DNA from: Exiguobacterium indicum HHS 31
GTDB taxonomy: Bacteria; Bacillota; Bacilli; Exiguobacteriales; Exiguobacteriaceae
Length of the DNA stretch: 64,000 nt
Direction: 5' to 3'
Assembly: GCF_001939065.1 (NCBI RefSeq)
Contig: NZ_MPSZ01000006.1
Location: 124,001 to 188,000, forward strand
Below are positions 16,947 to 25,618 of this stretch, piece by piece. The number at the start of each line of letters is the position of its first letter. Position 1 is the stretch's first letter. Below the pieces are notes generated by a model. The model did not search any database. It saw only the letters and a program-made list of their open reading frames with translations, and had not been told where the DNA came from. The position numbers and the translations under genes were made by a program.

Positions 16947-17456
16947 ATGATGAAAATCTTAGCTACACAATTCAACGGAAAATTGCAAACGCTCGCAAAA
17001 CAGGAAGACGAACTATTCGATGTCGTCCGTCTACTCGCACAAGCGCTCGTCGGAGAAGGCACGGTCTACGTCGACGCTTACGGCGAATGTGAAGGACTCT
17101 ATCCGATGCTCTCAGAAGGACCAGACCAGATGAAACGCGTTACGAAGATCAAGGATCGAAAGACCTTGCACGCTGTCGATCGTGTCTTAATCTTCACGCC
17201 GGATACGGAACGTTCGGATCTCCTCGCTTCTCTTGCCCGTTACGACGCATGGCATACGCCTTATGCGATTGTCACACTCAGTGACGTGACGGAAACGCTC
17301 GAGCGTTCGATTGCTCCGCTTGCATTGAAGTTCAATAAAGGATTGCTTCCGGCAGAGGACGGTTCACGCCACGGACTACCGAGTCTTGCCCTTTGTGCGT
17401 TCCTCTTGACGCATATCTTGACGCAACTCCAAGAGATGACGGAAGAGTGGGATTGA
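16947..17456 (+). CDS. ywjG: DUF2529 protein, YwjG-like
   Basis: This 169-residue cytoplasmic protein of unknown function belongs to the YwjG family. It starts MMKILATQFNGKLQTL after GAAAGGATGAAG, has a Rossmann-like central part (VYVDAYGECEGL, VLIFTPDTERSDLL, YAIVTLSD) reminiscent of sugar-isomerase folds, and no membrane segment. As in Bacillus, it lies between pyrG and spo0F on the opposite strand. It shares a two-way terminator with pyrG. Confidence 0.85.
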   Translation: MMKILATQFNGKLQTLAKQEDELFDVVRLLAQALVGEGTVYVDAYGECEGLYPMLSEGPDQMKRVTKIKDRKTLHAVDRVLIFTPDTERSDLLASLARYDAWHTPYAIVTLSDVTETLERSIAPLALKFNKGLLPAEDGSRHGLPSLALCAFLLTHILTQLQEMTEEWD

Positions 17457-17497
17457 CGTTTTTCTTCTATAATATGCAGTTCTTAATCTAACCAATC

Positions 17498-17548
17498 AAA
17501 AAAGACGCGGTGACCTTCTATGATGCTGAAGGTTACCGCGTCTTTAAT
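17498..17548. terminator. Two-way terminator between ywjG and pyrG
   Basis: AAAGACGCGGTGACCTTC pairs with GAAGGTTACCGCGTCTTT, 18 bp with one G-T pair. A-run and T-run flanks serve both strands. Confidence 0.9.
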
Positions 17549-17556
17549 TATCTTTC

Positions 17557-19269
<1,713 letters not shown>

Positions 19270-19280
19270 TTAAAGAAGCC

Positions 19281-19316
19281 CATGACTAACTTACGTCATT
19301 CGGAAAACTTCGTCAA
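19281..19316 (-). promoter_or_regulatory. pyrG promoter with GGGC start
   Basis: On the minus strand TTGACG (-35, 19311-19316) and TAAGTT (-10, 19288-19293) are 17 bp apart. Six bases after the -10 the transcript would begin GGGC (19281-19278). Starting at GGGC is the key feature of the B. subtilis pyrG promoter, where RNA polymerase slips and adds G when CTP is short. Confidence 0.7.
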
Positions 19317-19364
19317 GCCTAATTTTTCAAAGAAAAATTTCCGTGCTCGTTCGTCAGCCGTCAA

Positions 19365-19398
19365 CGAAAAAACTGCCATTTCTATAGGGAAATAGCAG
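19365..19398 (-). terminator. Terminator of rpoE
   Basis: CTGCTATTTC pairs with GAAATGGCAG around a short loop, and TTTTTT follows on the minus strand. It closes rpoE before the pyrG promoter. Confidence 0.8.
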
Positions 19399-19422
19399 CT
19401 GTACAGTTGTGGTTGATCGTGC

Positions 19423-19947
19423 TTAGACTTCCTCTTCTTCTTCGAAGTCTTCTAAGTCTTCTTCGTCGAGATCGTCATCGAGATCATCGATGGCTGCGAC
19501 TTTTTTGAACGTATCATCGTCTTCGCTGTCGTCAGCTGAATCATAGTCCGCTGTCTTCGCGAATGTATCGAGATCGTCTTCGATCGTCTCGAACTCATCT
19601 TCTTCTGCATCATAGTTGAACTCTTCTTCAAACTCATCGAGTTCTCCACGTTGACGCGCTTCGATGACGAGATCCTCATCCGACTTATCGAACGGATACC
19701 AAGCGCGGAGTGACCAACGGTTCGCTCCGACGTTGACGAAGTTTCCATCGATGTTCATGTCTGTATAGAGTTGAGCAAGTTTCTCGAACTTGTCTTCTTC
19801 ATCTGTAAACGTATGGTACTTTTCGATTTCTGACGTGATGTCATCGAACGTGATTGGCTGTTCGCCAGCTTCTTGCAACATTTCGTTGACGAATTCGATC
19901 AGCGAAAGATCAGTAATCTCTTCTTTACTTAAACGGCTGAGGCTCAT
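19423..19947 (-). CDS. rpoE: RNA polymerase delta subunit
   Basis: This 174-residue protein has the folded N-terminal HARE-HTH domain (SLIEFVNEML, then NIDGNFVNVG and NRWSLRAWYP, ending near residue 88) and a long tail made almost only of Asp and Glu, the hallmark of delta. It aids promoter release and recycling of RNA polymerase in Firmicutes. A GTG at 19959 is in frame, but the ribosome site touches it; the ATG at 19947 fits better. It lies just upstream of pyrG, as in Bacillus. Confidence 0.93.
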   Translation of the reverse strand: MSLSRLSKEEITDLSLIEFVNEMLQEAGEQPITFDDITSEIEKYHTFTDEEDKFEKLAQLYTDMNIDGNFVNVGANRWSLRAWYPFDKSDEDLVIEARQRGELDEFEEEFNYDAEEDEFETIEDDLDTFAKTADYDSADDSEDDDTFKKVAAIDDLDDDLDEEDLEDFEEEEEV

Positions 19948-20117
19948 TGTGACGGCCACTTCCTTTCATTTGCGTTCAATCCATTACTTCTCATTATACG
20001 CAAAACGGCTTTTAAAAATCCAGTCTCTATTTAAAAAAAGCTCGAATTGATTCTCGATTCGTGTTTTTCCCACTCCCGAAAAAGGAATATCCAAGGGAGA
20101 AGAAGGAGGAATGACAG

Positions 20118-20561
20118 ATGGAGATGACAATCGAACGGGTCAACGATTTTGATGACTTCAACTGGTTACCAATCTTATCAAAGAGTACACAGGAAGGCTA
20201 TCCCTTCATCGAACGGATGCTACGTGAACGCCGAAATGAAACGTATCGAGAAGACGGAGAAGCAATGTTCGTCGTTTTGTCGCTCTCCGGTCACGTCATT
20301 GCGTGCGGGGGTTATATGAAACAAACCGACGCGATCGACGTCGGTCGGATTCGTCATGTCTACGTCTTACCGGAAATGCGACATCACGGTGTCGGTACGC
20401 AACTGCTTGAGAAAATCATTCCAGAAGCGCTGTTGACGTATTCCGAGCTCTGGCTCTATACGGACGATGCCAGTACATTTTATGAACGATTTGGTTTTGA
20501 GCCGTATACGGCAACTAAGGTGACACATCGACTTTTAAAGCATGCATTCGTCCAACCTTAA
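20118..20561 (+). CDS. GNAT-family N-acetyltransferase
   Basis: This 147-residue protein has the GNAT core. VGRIRHVYVLPEMRHHGVGTQLL holds the acetyl-CoA-binding V-x-x-x-x-R-H-H-G-V-G loop, and YERFGFEPY is the usual C-terminal strand. AGGAGG lies 8 bases before the ATG. The substrate cannot be told from sequence. It stands alone before the ArsR gene. Confidence 0.85.
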   Translation: MEMTIERVNDFDDFNWLPILSKSTQEGYPFIERMLRERRNETYREDGEAMFVVLSLSGHVIACGGYMKQTDAIDVGRIRHVYVLPEMRHHGVGTQLLEKIIPEALLTYSELWLYTDDASTFYERFGFEPYTATKVTHRLLKHAFVQP

Positions 20562-20571
20562 GTGTCTTGGA

Positions 20572-20600
20572 TTGACATATCGAGAATCATCGATTAGTTT
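20572..20600 (+). promoter_or_regulatory. ArsR gene promoter overlapped by an operator
   Basis: TTGACA and TAGTTT are exactly 17 bp apart. The expected start of transcription falls about 7 bases past the -10, at or next to the ATG of the regulator gene (20607). No ribosome site exists between them, so the mRNA is probably leaderless. The spacer holds an ATATCGA-N6-TCGATTA operator (20577-20596). Confidence 0.7.
20577..20596. promoter_or_regulatory. Inverted-repeat operator 1 (autoregulation)
   Basis: ATATCGA-N6-TCGATTA lies between the -35 and -10 of the ArsR gene. It has the same arms and the same 6-base spacing as the site at 20944-20963. Confidence 0.65.
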
Positions 20601-20606
20601 AAGCGT

Positions 20607-20924
20607 ATGACAAATCAAGTGGATCTATTCAAGGCATTATCGAACGAGGTACGTCTTGATATCTTACGCTGGCTCAAGGATCCCGAGACTCATTTCAATA
20701 AGCCGACGGCCCATCTCGCGACGAATCTGTCGGACAAGGGAGGCATCTGCGTCGGAGATATCCAAGAGAAGGCGAACTTATCTCAATCGACCGTCTCCCA
20801 ATATCTTGCGATGTTGCAAAAAGTCGGATTGCTCGAATCCGAACGTCACGGCAAATGGACGTATTACCGGCGAAATGAAGAAAAAATCCAGGAGCTTGCA
20901 GCGTACCTCAAAGGAGAACTTTGA
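20607..20924 (+). CDS. ArsR-family transcription regulator
   Basis: This 105-residue winged-helix repressor reads VDLFKALSNEVRLDILRWL (helix 1-2), then GICVGDIQEKANLSQSTVSQYLAML (recognition helix) and GKWTYYRRN (wing). One Cys (GICVG) lies where SmtB/ArsR proteins often keep an ELCV metal motif, but a second thiol is missing, so classical metal sensing is doubtful. The gene lacks a ribosome site and looks leaderless. Twin operators suggest it controls itself and the two DUF606 transporter genes downstream. Confidence 0.88.
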   Translation: MTNQVDLFKALSNEVRLDILRWLKDPETHFNKPTAHLATNLSDKGGICVGDIQEKANLSQSTVSQYLAMLQKVGLLESERHGKWTYYRRNEEKIQELAAYLKGEL

Positions 20925-20943
20925 TCCGTTCTCCTTGCCTTAC

Positions 20944-20963
20944 ATATCGACATTTCTCGATAT
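20944..20963. promoter_or_regulatory. Inverted-repeat operator 2 (before DUF606 genes)
   Basis: A perfect ATATCGA-N6-TCGATAT palindrome lies 27 bases before the TTG start of the first transporter gene. It matches operator 1 and is the likely binding site of the ArsR protein. Confidence 0.7.
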
Positions 20964-20989
20964 TTAGATTCGTGAAAGGATGAATTCTG

Positions 20990-21418
20990 TTGAAAATCGT
21001 GTATTACGTACTCGCGTTACTTGCGGGTATCGCTTTAAGTGTCGAAGGAGCCATCTATGGTGAACTCGGGAACTTCGTCGGAAAACTCGAAAGTAGCTTT
21101 TATAATTTCTTCGCCGGTACGATCATCATCGGACTGATCGTCCTCTTCTTCGGAAAAGGTTCACTCGGCTATACATTCCGTGCACCGAAATGGACCTTGC
21201 TCGGTGGTCTGCTCGGTAGCATCTACTTGACGATCCTGATCATCAGCATCCCGCTCGTCGGTGTCGGTCTCGCCATGATCAGTGTCATCATCGGACAGAT
21301 GATTGCCAGCATGGTCATCGAACATTACGGCTGGCTCGGTAGTCCGAAACGTCCGATCAATCGTGACAAGCTGACGGCTTCTGCTTTGATGCTCGTCGCT
21401 CTATTTCTCATCTTTTAA
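20990..21418 (+). CDS. DUF606 (YdcZ-type) DMT transporter subunit 1
   Basis: This 142-residue protein has five predicted membrane helices of the DMT superfamily, half the size of a usual EamA pair. The family patterns are visible: GAIYGELGNFVGKLESSFYNF near the start, then VIIGQMIASMVIEHYGWLG. It starts with TTG behind AAAGGATG at good spacing. A sister gene follows after 12 bp, so the two halves probably form a heterodimeric carrier. The substrate is unknown. Confidence 0.85.
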   Translation: MKIVYYVLALLAGIALSVEGAIYGELGNFVGKLESSFYNFFAGTIIIGLIVLFFGKGSLGYTFRAPKWTLLGGLLGSIYLTILIISIPLVGVGLAMISVIIGQMIASMVIEHYGWLGSPKRPINRDKLTASALMLVALFLIF

Positions 21419-21430
21419 GGAGGTTCGCTC

Positions 21431-21910
21431 GTGAATATTCTATTACTCGGTTTTACATTACTCGGCGGCGTGATGCTGAGCGCCCAGTCCTCGATCAACG
21501 GTGCCTTCAGTCAAAAGGCAGGGGCTCTCGAAAGTACGTTCCTGACTTTTTTCACCGGAATGCTGATTCTCGCACTCGCCATCTTGTTCTTTGGTCAAGG
21601 GAACGTCTTGCTCTTGCTTGAAGCACCACGTTGGCAACTCAGTGCCGTCTTGTTCGGCGTCAGTTATCTCTTCCTGACGATTCTTGCTGTCCCGCAAATC
21701 GGTGTCACGGCAGCTAGTATCGCGACCGTCATCGGTCAACTCGCAGCAGGTATGGTCATTGATCACATCGGTGCGTTCGGTGGCGTCGTCGTTCCGCTCA
21801 ACGGAAAACGTCTGCTTGGTCTGCTTACGATGCTTGCTGCGCTTTACTTCGTCTATCGCGGGAACACACGTAAAGACGTGTCGGCTTCATCTGATTCGAT
21901 GGCATCGTAA
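21431..21910 (+). CDS. DUF606 (YdcZ-type) DMT transporter subunit 2
   Basis: This 159-residue paralogue of the gene before it reads SINGAFSQKAGALESTFLTFF and later VIGQLAAGMVIDHIGAFGG. It starts with GTG, with AGGAGG 7 bases away. It should form the second half of a small DMT exporter or importer under the ArsR regulator. It is followed by a short terminator (22010-22032). Confidence 0.85.
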   Translation: MNILLLGFTLLGGVMLSAQSSINGAFSQKAGALESTFLTFFTGMLILALAILFFGQGNVLLLLEAPRWQLSAVLFGVSYLFLTILAVPQIGVTAASIATVIGQLAAGMVIDHIGAFGGVVVPLNGKRLLGLLTMLAALYFVYRGNTRKDVSASSDSMAS

Positions 21911-21965
21911 CGATTGTCCTCACGATTCGTTCACGCGCTTTCCTCAGTCGAGACACAAGCCAGTC

Positions 21966-21986
21966 TCGGCTGTCAGTGACAGCCGA
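21966..21986. repeat. Small hairpin downstream of the DUF606 genes
   Basis: TCGGCTGTCA and the nearly complete complement GACAGCCGA form a tight stem with a 2-base loop, followed by the palindrome GACCCGGGTC. It may be part of the 3' untranslated region. Confidence 0.4.
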
Positions 21987-22009
21987 CCCGGGTCTTGTTT
22001 ATCTCTGAC

Positions 22010-22032
22010 AGCGCAAAATCTTGCGCTTTTTC
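22010..22032 (+). terminator. Terminator of the DUF606 operon
   Basis: AGCGCAA pairs with TTGCGCT around a 4-base loop, followed by TTTTT on the plus strand. Confidence 0.65.
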
Positions 22033-22095
22033 CTGTAGGAATTGCGTGAACAACGTGAGTCCTGCTGTTTCTCATGATCTATCAAAATAGAACAT

Positions 22096-22144
22096 AAAAA
22101 ACCGAAATGCTGAAGTATATTCACTTCAGCATTTCGGTTTTTTC
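22096..22144. terminator. Strong two-way terminator
   Basis: AAAAAACCGAAATGCTGAAG pairs perfectly with its complement CTTCAGCATTTCGGTTTTTT around a short loop. It works in both directions between the DUF606 operon and the minus-strand UPF0303 operon. Confidence 0.92.
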
Positions 22145-22167
22145 GTGTCGAACGATCCGTTGATGAA

Positions 22168-22275
22168 CGTGCAAGACGAAGACTCCTGCGGGAAAAGCGG
22201 AATGGGTGAGACCCCGTAGGCGCGAATGCGGCGAGGAGGCTCGCCTTCCGCCCGCGGAAAGCGAAGTCTTGCACG
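22168..22275. repeat. Intergenic 108-bp GC-rich element of the Bacillales type
   Basis: The element is closed by CGTGCAAGAC and GTCTTGCACG. Inside are GACTCCTGCGGGAAAAGCGG, GGTGAGACCCCGTAGGCGCG, GAGGAGGCTC and CCCGCGGAAAGCGAAG. I remember near-identical blocks as dispersed intergenic repeats in Bacillus, Geobacillus and Exiguobacterium genomes. It has no coding potential and should fold strongly. Only one copy is in this window. Confidence 0.7.
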
Positions 22276-22304
22276 AGAATCAACACTTGTATTTTATAAA
22301 TACC

Positions 22305-22775
22305 TTATTGCCCCAGCTGTTGTCTCTTAAGTAAGCGCAACGCTTCCGTCGCAAGACGATGATCTGCTTCCTGCGATAGACCGGAAACGGTGATCGTACC
22401 AACGACACCGACTCCTTCGATCCGGATCGGGAACGATCCACCGGCATCGGCATAATCAGATGGCGAGACCGCATACATCGAGTGGTACGAGCGATGTTTA
22501 CTCTCATTATACCGACGCATGTAGAGCGAGCTATAGCCATGCCGTAAGACGACGTTCGATTTCCGGCGGATCCACTCTTCCTGATCCGGTGCCGTACCGT
22601 CGAGCGCCGCGTAATATAAACGCTGTCCATTCCGTTTGATTTCAACGGCGATCGATAAGTTCTCCTTCATCGCCCGTCCGATCAATTCATGTCCCATCCC
22701 GATCGCTTCCGTATTCGTCAAGGACGTCAAGACGAGTTCGTCCTCTTCCGCTAGCAACACCTTCAATTCTTCCAT
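22305..22775 (-). CDS. UPF0303 / GlcG-like heme-binding-fold protein
   Basis: This 156-residue soluble protein has family signatures DQEEWIRRKSNVVLRHGYSS near residue 65-85 and the C-terminal FPIRIEGVGVVGTITVSGL followed by DHRL. The family is annotated UPF0303, with a heme-degrading/HbpS-like fold but no settled role. An ATG at 22784 touches the ribosome site; the ATG at 22775 is better spaced. It overlaps the end of the oxidoreductase gene by 13 bases, which suggests translational coupling in one operon with the DeoR regulator. Confidence 0.82.
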   Translation of the reverse strand: MEELKVLLAEEDELVLTSLTNTEAIGMGHELIGRAMKENLSIAVEIKRNGQRLYYAALDGTAPDQEEWIRRKSNVVLRHGYSSLYMRRYNESKHRSYHSMYAVSPSDYADAGGSFPIRIEGVGVVGTITVSGLSQEADHRLATEALRLLKRQQLGQ

Positions 22776-23812
22776 GCATCCCATTCCTTTCGTAAGAGGC
22801 GTCGTCCTTCATCACTGCTGATACGTACTGCTTCAATCAAACGCATCGTTTTTTCCGCGTCGCGTAAATCGACAGGTACTCGTCCCCTGCGAAGTCCTTC
22901 CGCCAACTGTTCATAAAACGTCGCATAACTGCCTGGAAGTGTCGCGAGACGCTCGACTGGCTGATCAGCGATTTGAAGGTAACCGTAGGAATCTACTTCA
23001 TCTTCACCGAGCTGTTCGTTCACCGGATGACCTTTCGCAAGCCGTCCTTCTTGCGGGTCCATTCCGTATTTAATGTAACTGCCGCGCGTCGCATGAAACT
23101 CGAAACGTGGTGTTGGTCCTTGAATGAAGGACGTCGAACGGAGAATGACACGACGCGTCCCGTAGTGCAACGTGATATGGAAACCATCATCGACGACAGC
23201 ACCGTCACGTTGCAGGTAGACGTCGCCCGTGAGTGCATCAGGTTCTCCGAATAAGGCAAGTGCTTGATCGAGTAAGTGTGAGCCGAGATCAAACAGGATG
23301 CCGGCGCCACTTCCCGCTTGTTCCCGCCAGCGTTCCCGAACGACCGGGCGATAGCGATCAAAGCGTGATTCGATGACTTGCCAGTCGCCGATCTCGTTCA
23401 TTTCCATCAATTGTTCAAGTGTCAGGAAGTCACCGTCAAAGCGACGATTTTGATAGACGGCGACTTGAACGCCGTGTTGTTTCGCTAACGTTTGCAGCGC
23501 CAGTGCTTCTTCGATTGTTACGACAGCCGGCTTTTCGAGTAAGACGTGCTTTTTTGCTTCAATCGCTTGTTTTGCCATTTCGAAATGGAGTGCCGTTGGT
23601 GTCGTGATGATGACGAGCTCCGTGTTCTCATCCTGTAAGGCTTCAGCAAGTGTCGCGACGACCGTCGCCTCACTGAAATAGCGCGCTACCTGTTCCGGTC
23701 GACTGGAGACGACTTGTGTCACTTCAAATGCCGGTAATGCCTGTAAGAACGGAACGTGGAACGTCACCGCTGAAAAGCCGAATCCGACGAGCGTTGTTTG
23801 AATCGGGTTCAT
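22763..23812 (-). CDS. Gfo/Idh/MocA-family oxidoreductase
   Basis: This 349-residue NAD(P)-dependent dehydrogenase has the Rossmann motif GFGFSAVTFH at residues 9-18, EKPAV (family EKP motif) near 97 and a GSHLLDQAL segment near 180 with the catalytic His. It resembles scyllo-inositol dehydrogenases and other sugar dehydrogenases of Bacillus (IolW/YvaA group). GGAGG lies 7 bases before the ATG; a longer frame from 23872 is a read-back into the regulator gene. It follows the DeoR gene with a 4-bp overlap. Confidence 0.87.
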   Translation of the reverse strand: MNPIQTTLVGFGFSAVTFHVPFLQALPAFEVTQVVSSRPEQVARYFSEATVVATLAEALQDENTELVIITTPTALHFEMAKQAIEAKKHVLLEKPAVVTIEEALALQTLAKQHGVQVAVYQNRRFDGDFLTLEQLMEMNEIGDWQVIESRFDRYRPVVRERWREQAGSGAGILFDLGSHLLDQALALFGEPDALTGDVYLQRDGAVVDDGFHITLHYGTRRVILRSTSFIQGPTPRFEFHATRGSYIKYGMDPQEGRLAKGHPVNEQLGEDEVDSYGYLQIADQPVERLATLPGSYATFYEQLAEGLRRGRVPVDLRDAEKTMRLIEAVRISSDEGRRLLRKEWDAWKN

Positions 23813-24564
23813 GTTGTTTCCTCCTCTGTCACGTCGAGATCGACATGATAATGATCTAGTCGTTCTTGCCACGTTGCATCTGGAACTTGATCGGTAACGA
23901 GCACATCGATTTGCTCCCAGTCACAGACCTTATGAAAAAAACGCTTATTGAATTTCGTATGGTCTGCGAGGACGATGACACGGGTCGCACTTCGAATCAT
24001 CGCTTTCTTTACGACCGCTTCTTCGAGTTGTTCCGCAAAAAGTCCTTCTTCCGTCAATCCACATGCTCCAAGAAAAACACAATCAACTTGATAATTCAGG
24101 ATGTCGTCTGCCGTCTTGATCCCACTCAAGCTACGCGCATGCCGGTCGAAACGTCCTCCCGTGACGTACAGCTCAATATCCGTGCGAGCTCCGACATAGT
24201 CTGCGATATCGAGGGAGTTCGTGATGACTTGTAGTGGATATGGCGGAAGTGCTCGTGCCATCTCAGATACCGTCGTTGCAGCATCGAGCAATAAGCGATC
24301 GTTCGCTTGGACGTGACGCGCTGCACGCTGCCCGATCCGCCGTTTTTCCGGTTTCTCTGTCCGCTGTTCATATGCAAGCGTTCCACCAGCACGGACTAAT
24401 CCATTCTTAACGCGAATGATCTCCCCTTCTTGTTCGAGGACGATGACGTCACGACGTGCAGTATCTCGTGAAATCTGATACTCCTGCATCAATTGATCGA
24501 GCGAAATTTCAGGACTCGTCTTGATCCATTCCCGCATCTGTTGCAACCGTTCGATTTGCCCCAT
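23809..24564 (-). CDS. DeoR-family transcription regulator
   Basis: This 251-residue regulator has an N-terminal DeoR helix-turn-helix (residues 1-55, ISLDQLMQEYQISRDTARRD) and a C-terminal sugar-phosphate sensor domain with DAATTVSEMA, TNSLDIA, TGGRFD, FLGACGLTEEGLF and VLADHTKF, the usual ligand-pocket motifs. It is the first gene of the operon with the Gfo/Idh oxidoreductase and UPF0303 protein. It lies divergent from an SDR gene, so it probably represses its own operon and perhaps the SDR gene in response to a sugar phosphate. Confidence 0.9.
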   Translation of the reverse strand: MGQIERLQQMREWIKTSPEISLDQLMQEYQISRDTARRDVIVLEQEGEIIRVKNGLVRAGGTLAYEQRTEKPEKRRIGQRAARHVQANDRLLLDAATTVSEMARALPPYPLQVITNSLDIADYVGARTDIELYVTGGRFDRHARSLSGIKTADDILNYQVDCVFLGACGLTEEGLFAEQLEEAVVKKAMIRSATRVIVLADHTKFNKRFFHKVCDWEQIDVLVTDQVPDATWQERLDHYHVDLDVTEEETT

Positions 24565-24690
24565 CGATTCCTGCCTCCTTTTTCTTTATATTAAGTTTTT
24601 TCATTACAATATGCAATTTTAATGCAAATAGTTCAACAGTAATTCGGGTAAATAATAGAAGACTACTACTTTCAGAACGGAGGAATTGAT

Positions 24691-25524
24691 ATGCAAACGA
24701 TGTTGATCACGGGTGCTTCTTCCGGTATCGGTCTTGCAACGGCGCGGCGATTCGCAGACGCCGGATGGTTCGTCTACGCTGGTGTCCGGAGTCCAGACGA
24801 AATGACCGTGTCATTACCGACGCTTACCTTCTTGCCGCTCGATGTGACGGATGAAACAAGCGTGAAAGCAGCCGTTCGTCAAATTGAACAAGAAGTCGAT
24901 CATCTCGACGTCGTGTTCTGTAATGCCGGTCATGGTTTGCTGCGCGCACTCGGTCAAGCGACGAGTTATGAAATCAAGCAACTCTTCGAAACGAACGTCT
25001 TCGGTGTCATCCGAACGATCGAAGCTTGTCTCCCCTTACTCAAACAAGCACCGGACGGTAGTCACTTACTCGCGACTTCAAGCGTCAGTGGTCTCGTCGG
25101 TCAACCGATGAATGAACTGTATTGTGCCAGTAAGTTTGCGATCGAAGGGCTGTTCGAAAGTCTTGCGACCTACTATAAACCGTACTTCAACATCGACGTC
25201 ACCCTGATTGAACCAGCCGCCGTCGAGACGAACTTTACCGCAACTGTGCTCGATCAACTCGAACGGACGGGCGGCTTACACGAAGACGACTTCAAACCGA
25301 TCATCACGGCCTATTTGCAGACGTATCGGACGCGACATGCCGATCGCCAATCGGCAGAAGCTCTGGCTGAGGTGATCTTCGAGGTCGTCCACCGTGACGA
25401 ACGTCCGTTACGGATCCGGACGACAGAAGCCGATGAACATTTCGTCGCCCATAAGACACATCATGATCCGTCAGGTCTCGAAGGGATCGCCAAAATACGA
25501 CGACTGACATTAAATCTCGACTGA
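24691..25524 (+). CDS. Short-chain dehydrogenase/reductase
   Basis: This 277-residue classical SDR has TGASSGIG at residues 6-13, a CNAGHG variant of NNAG near 77, the Ser in ATSSVSG and the YCASK active-site pair near 145. It resembles the 17-beta-hydroxysteroid-dehydrogenase-like SDRs of unknown substrate common in Bacilli. CGGAGG lies before the ATG. The 126-bp gap to the DeoR gene holds an ATGCAA direct repeat (near 24620-24640) that could be a regulator site. Confidence 0.85.
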   Translation: MQTMLITGASSGIGLATARRFADAGWFVYAGVRSPDEMTVSLPTLTFLPLDVTDETSVKAAVRQIEQEVDHLDVVFCNAGHGLLRALGQATSYEIKQLFETNVFGVIRTIEACLPLLKQAPDGSHLLATSSVSGLVGQPMNELYCASKFAIEGLFESLATYYKPYFNIDVTLIEPAAVETNFTATVLDQLERTGGLHEDDFKPIITAYLQTYRTRHADRQSAEALAEVIFEVVHRDERPLRIRTTEADEHFVAHKTHHDPSGLEGIAKIRRLTLNLD

Positions 25525-25618
25525 TTTCCCTTTTTTTGAAATTTCAATCCGCCTAAGCAATCTTCGCCCACTATACTGAGACTATCTACCTAAAAATTAT
25601 CTAGAAGGGCGGAACGCC

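Noticed and set aside
19423-19650. Low-complexity repeat-like stretch (CTTCTTC...)
   Set aside because: It is simply the Asp/Glu-rich tail of RNA polymerase delta read on the other strand, not a satellite repeat.
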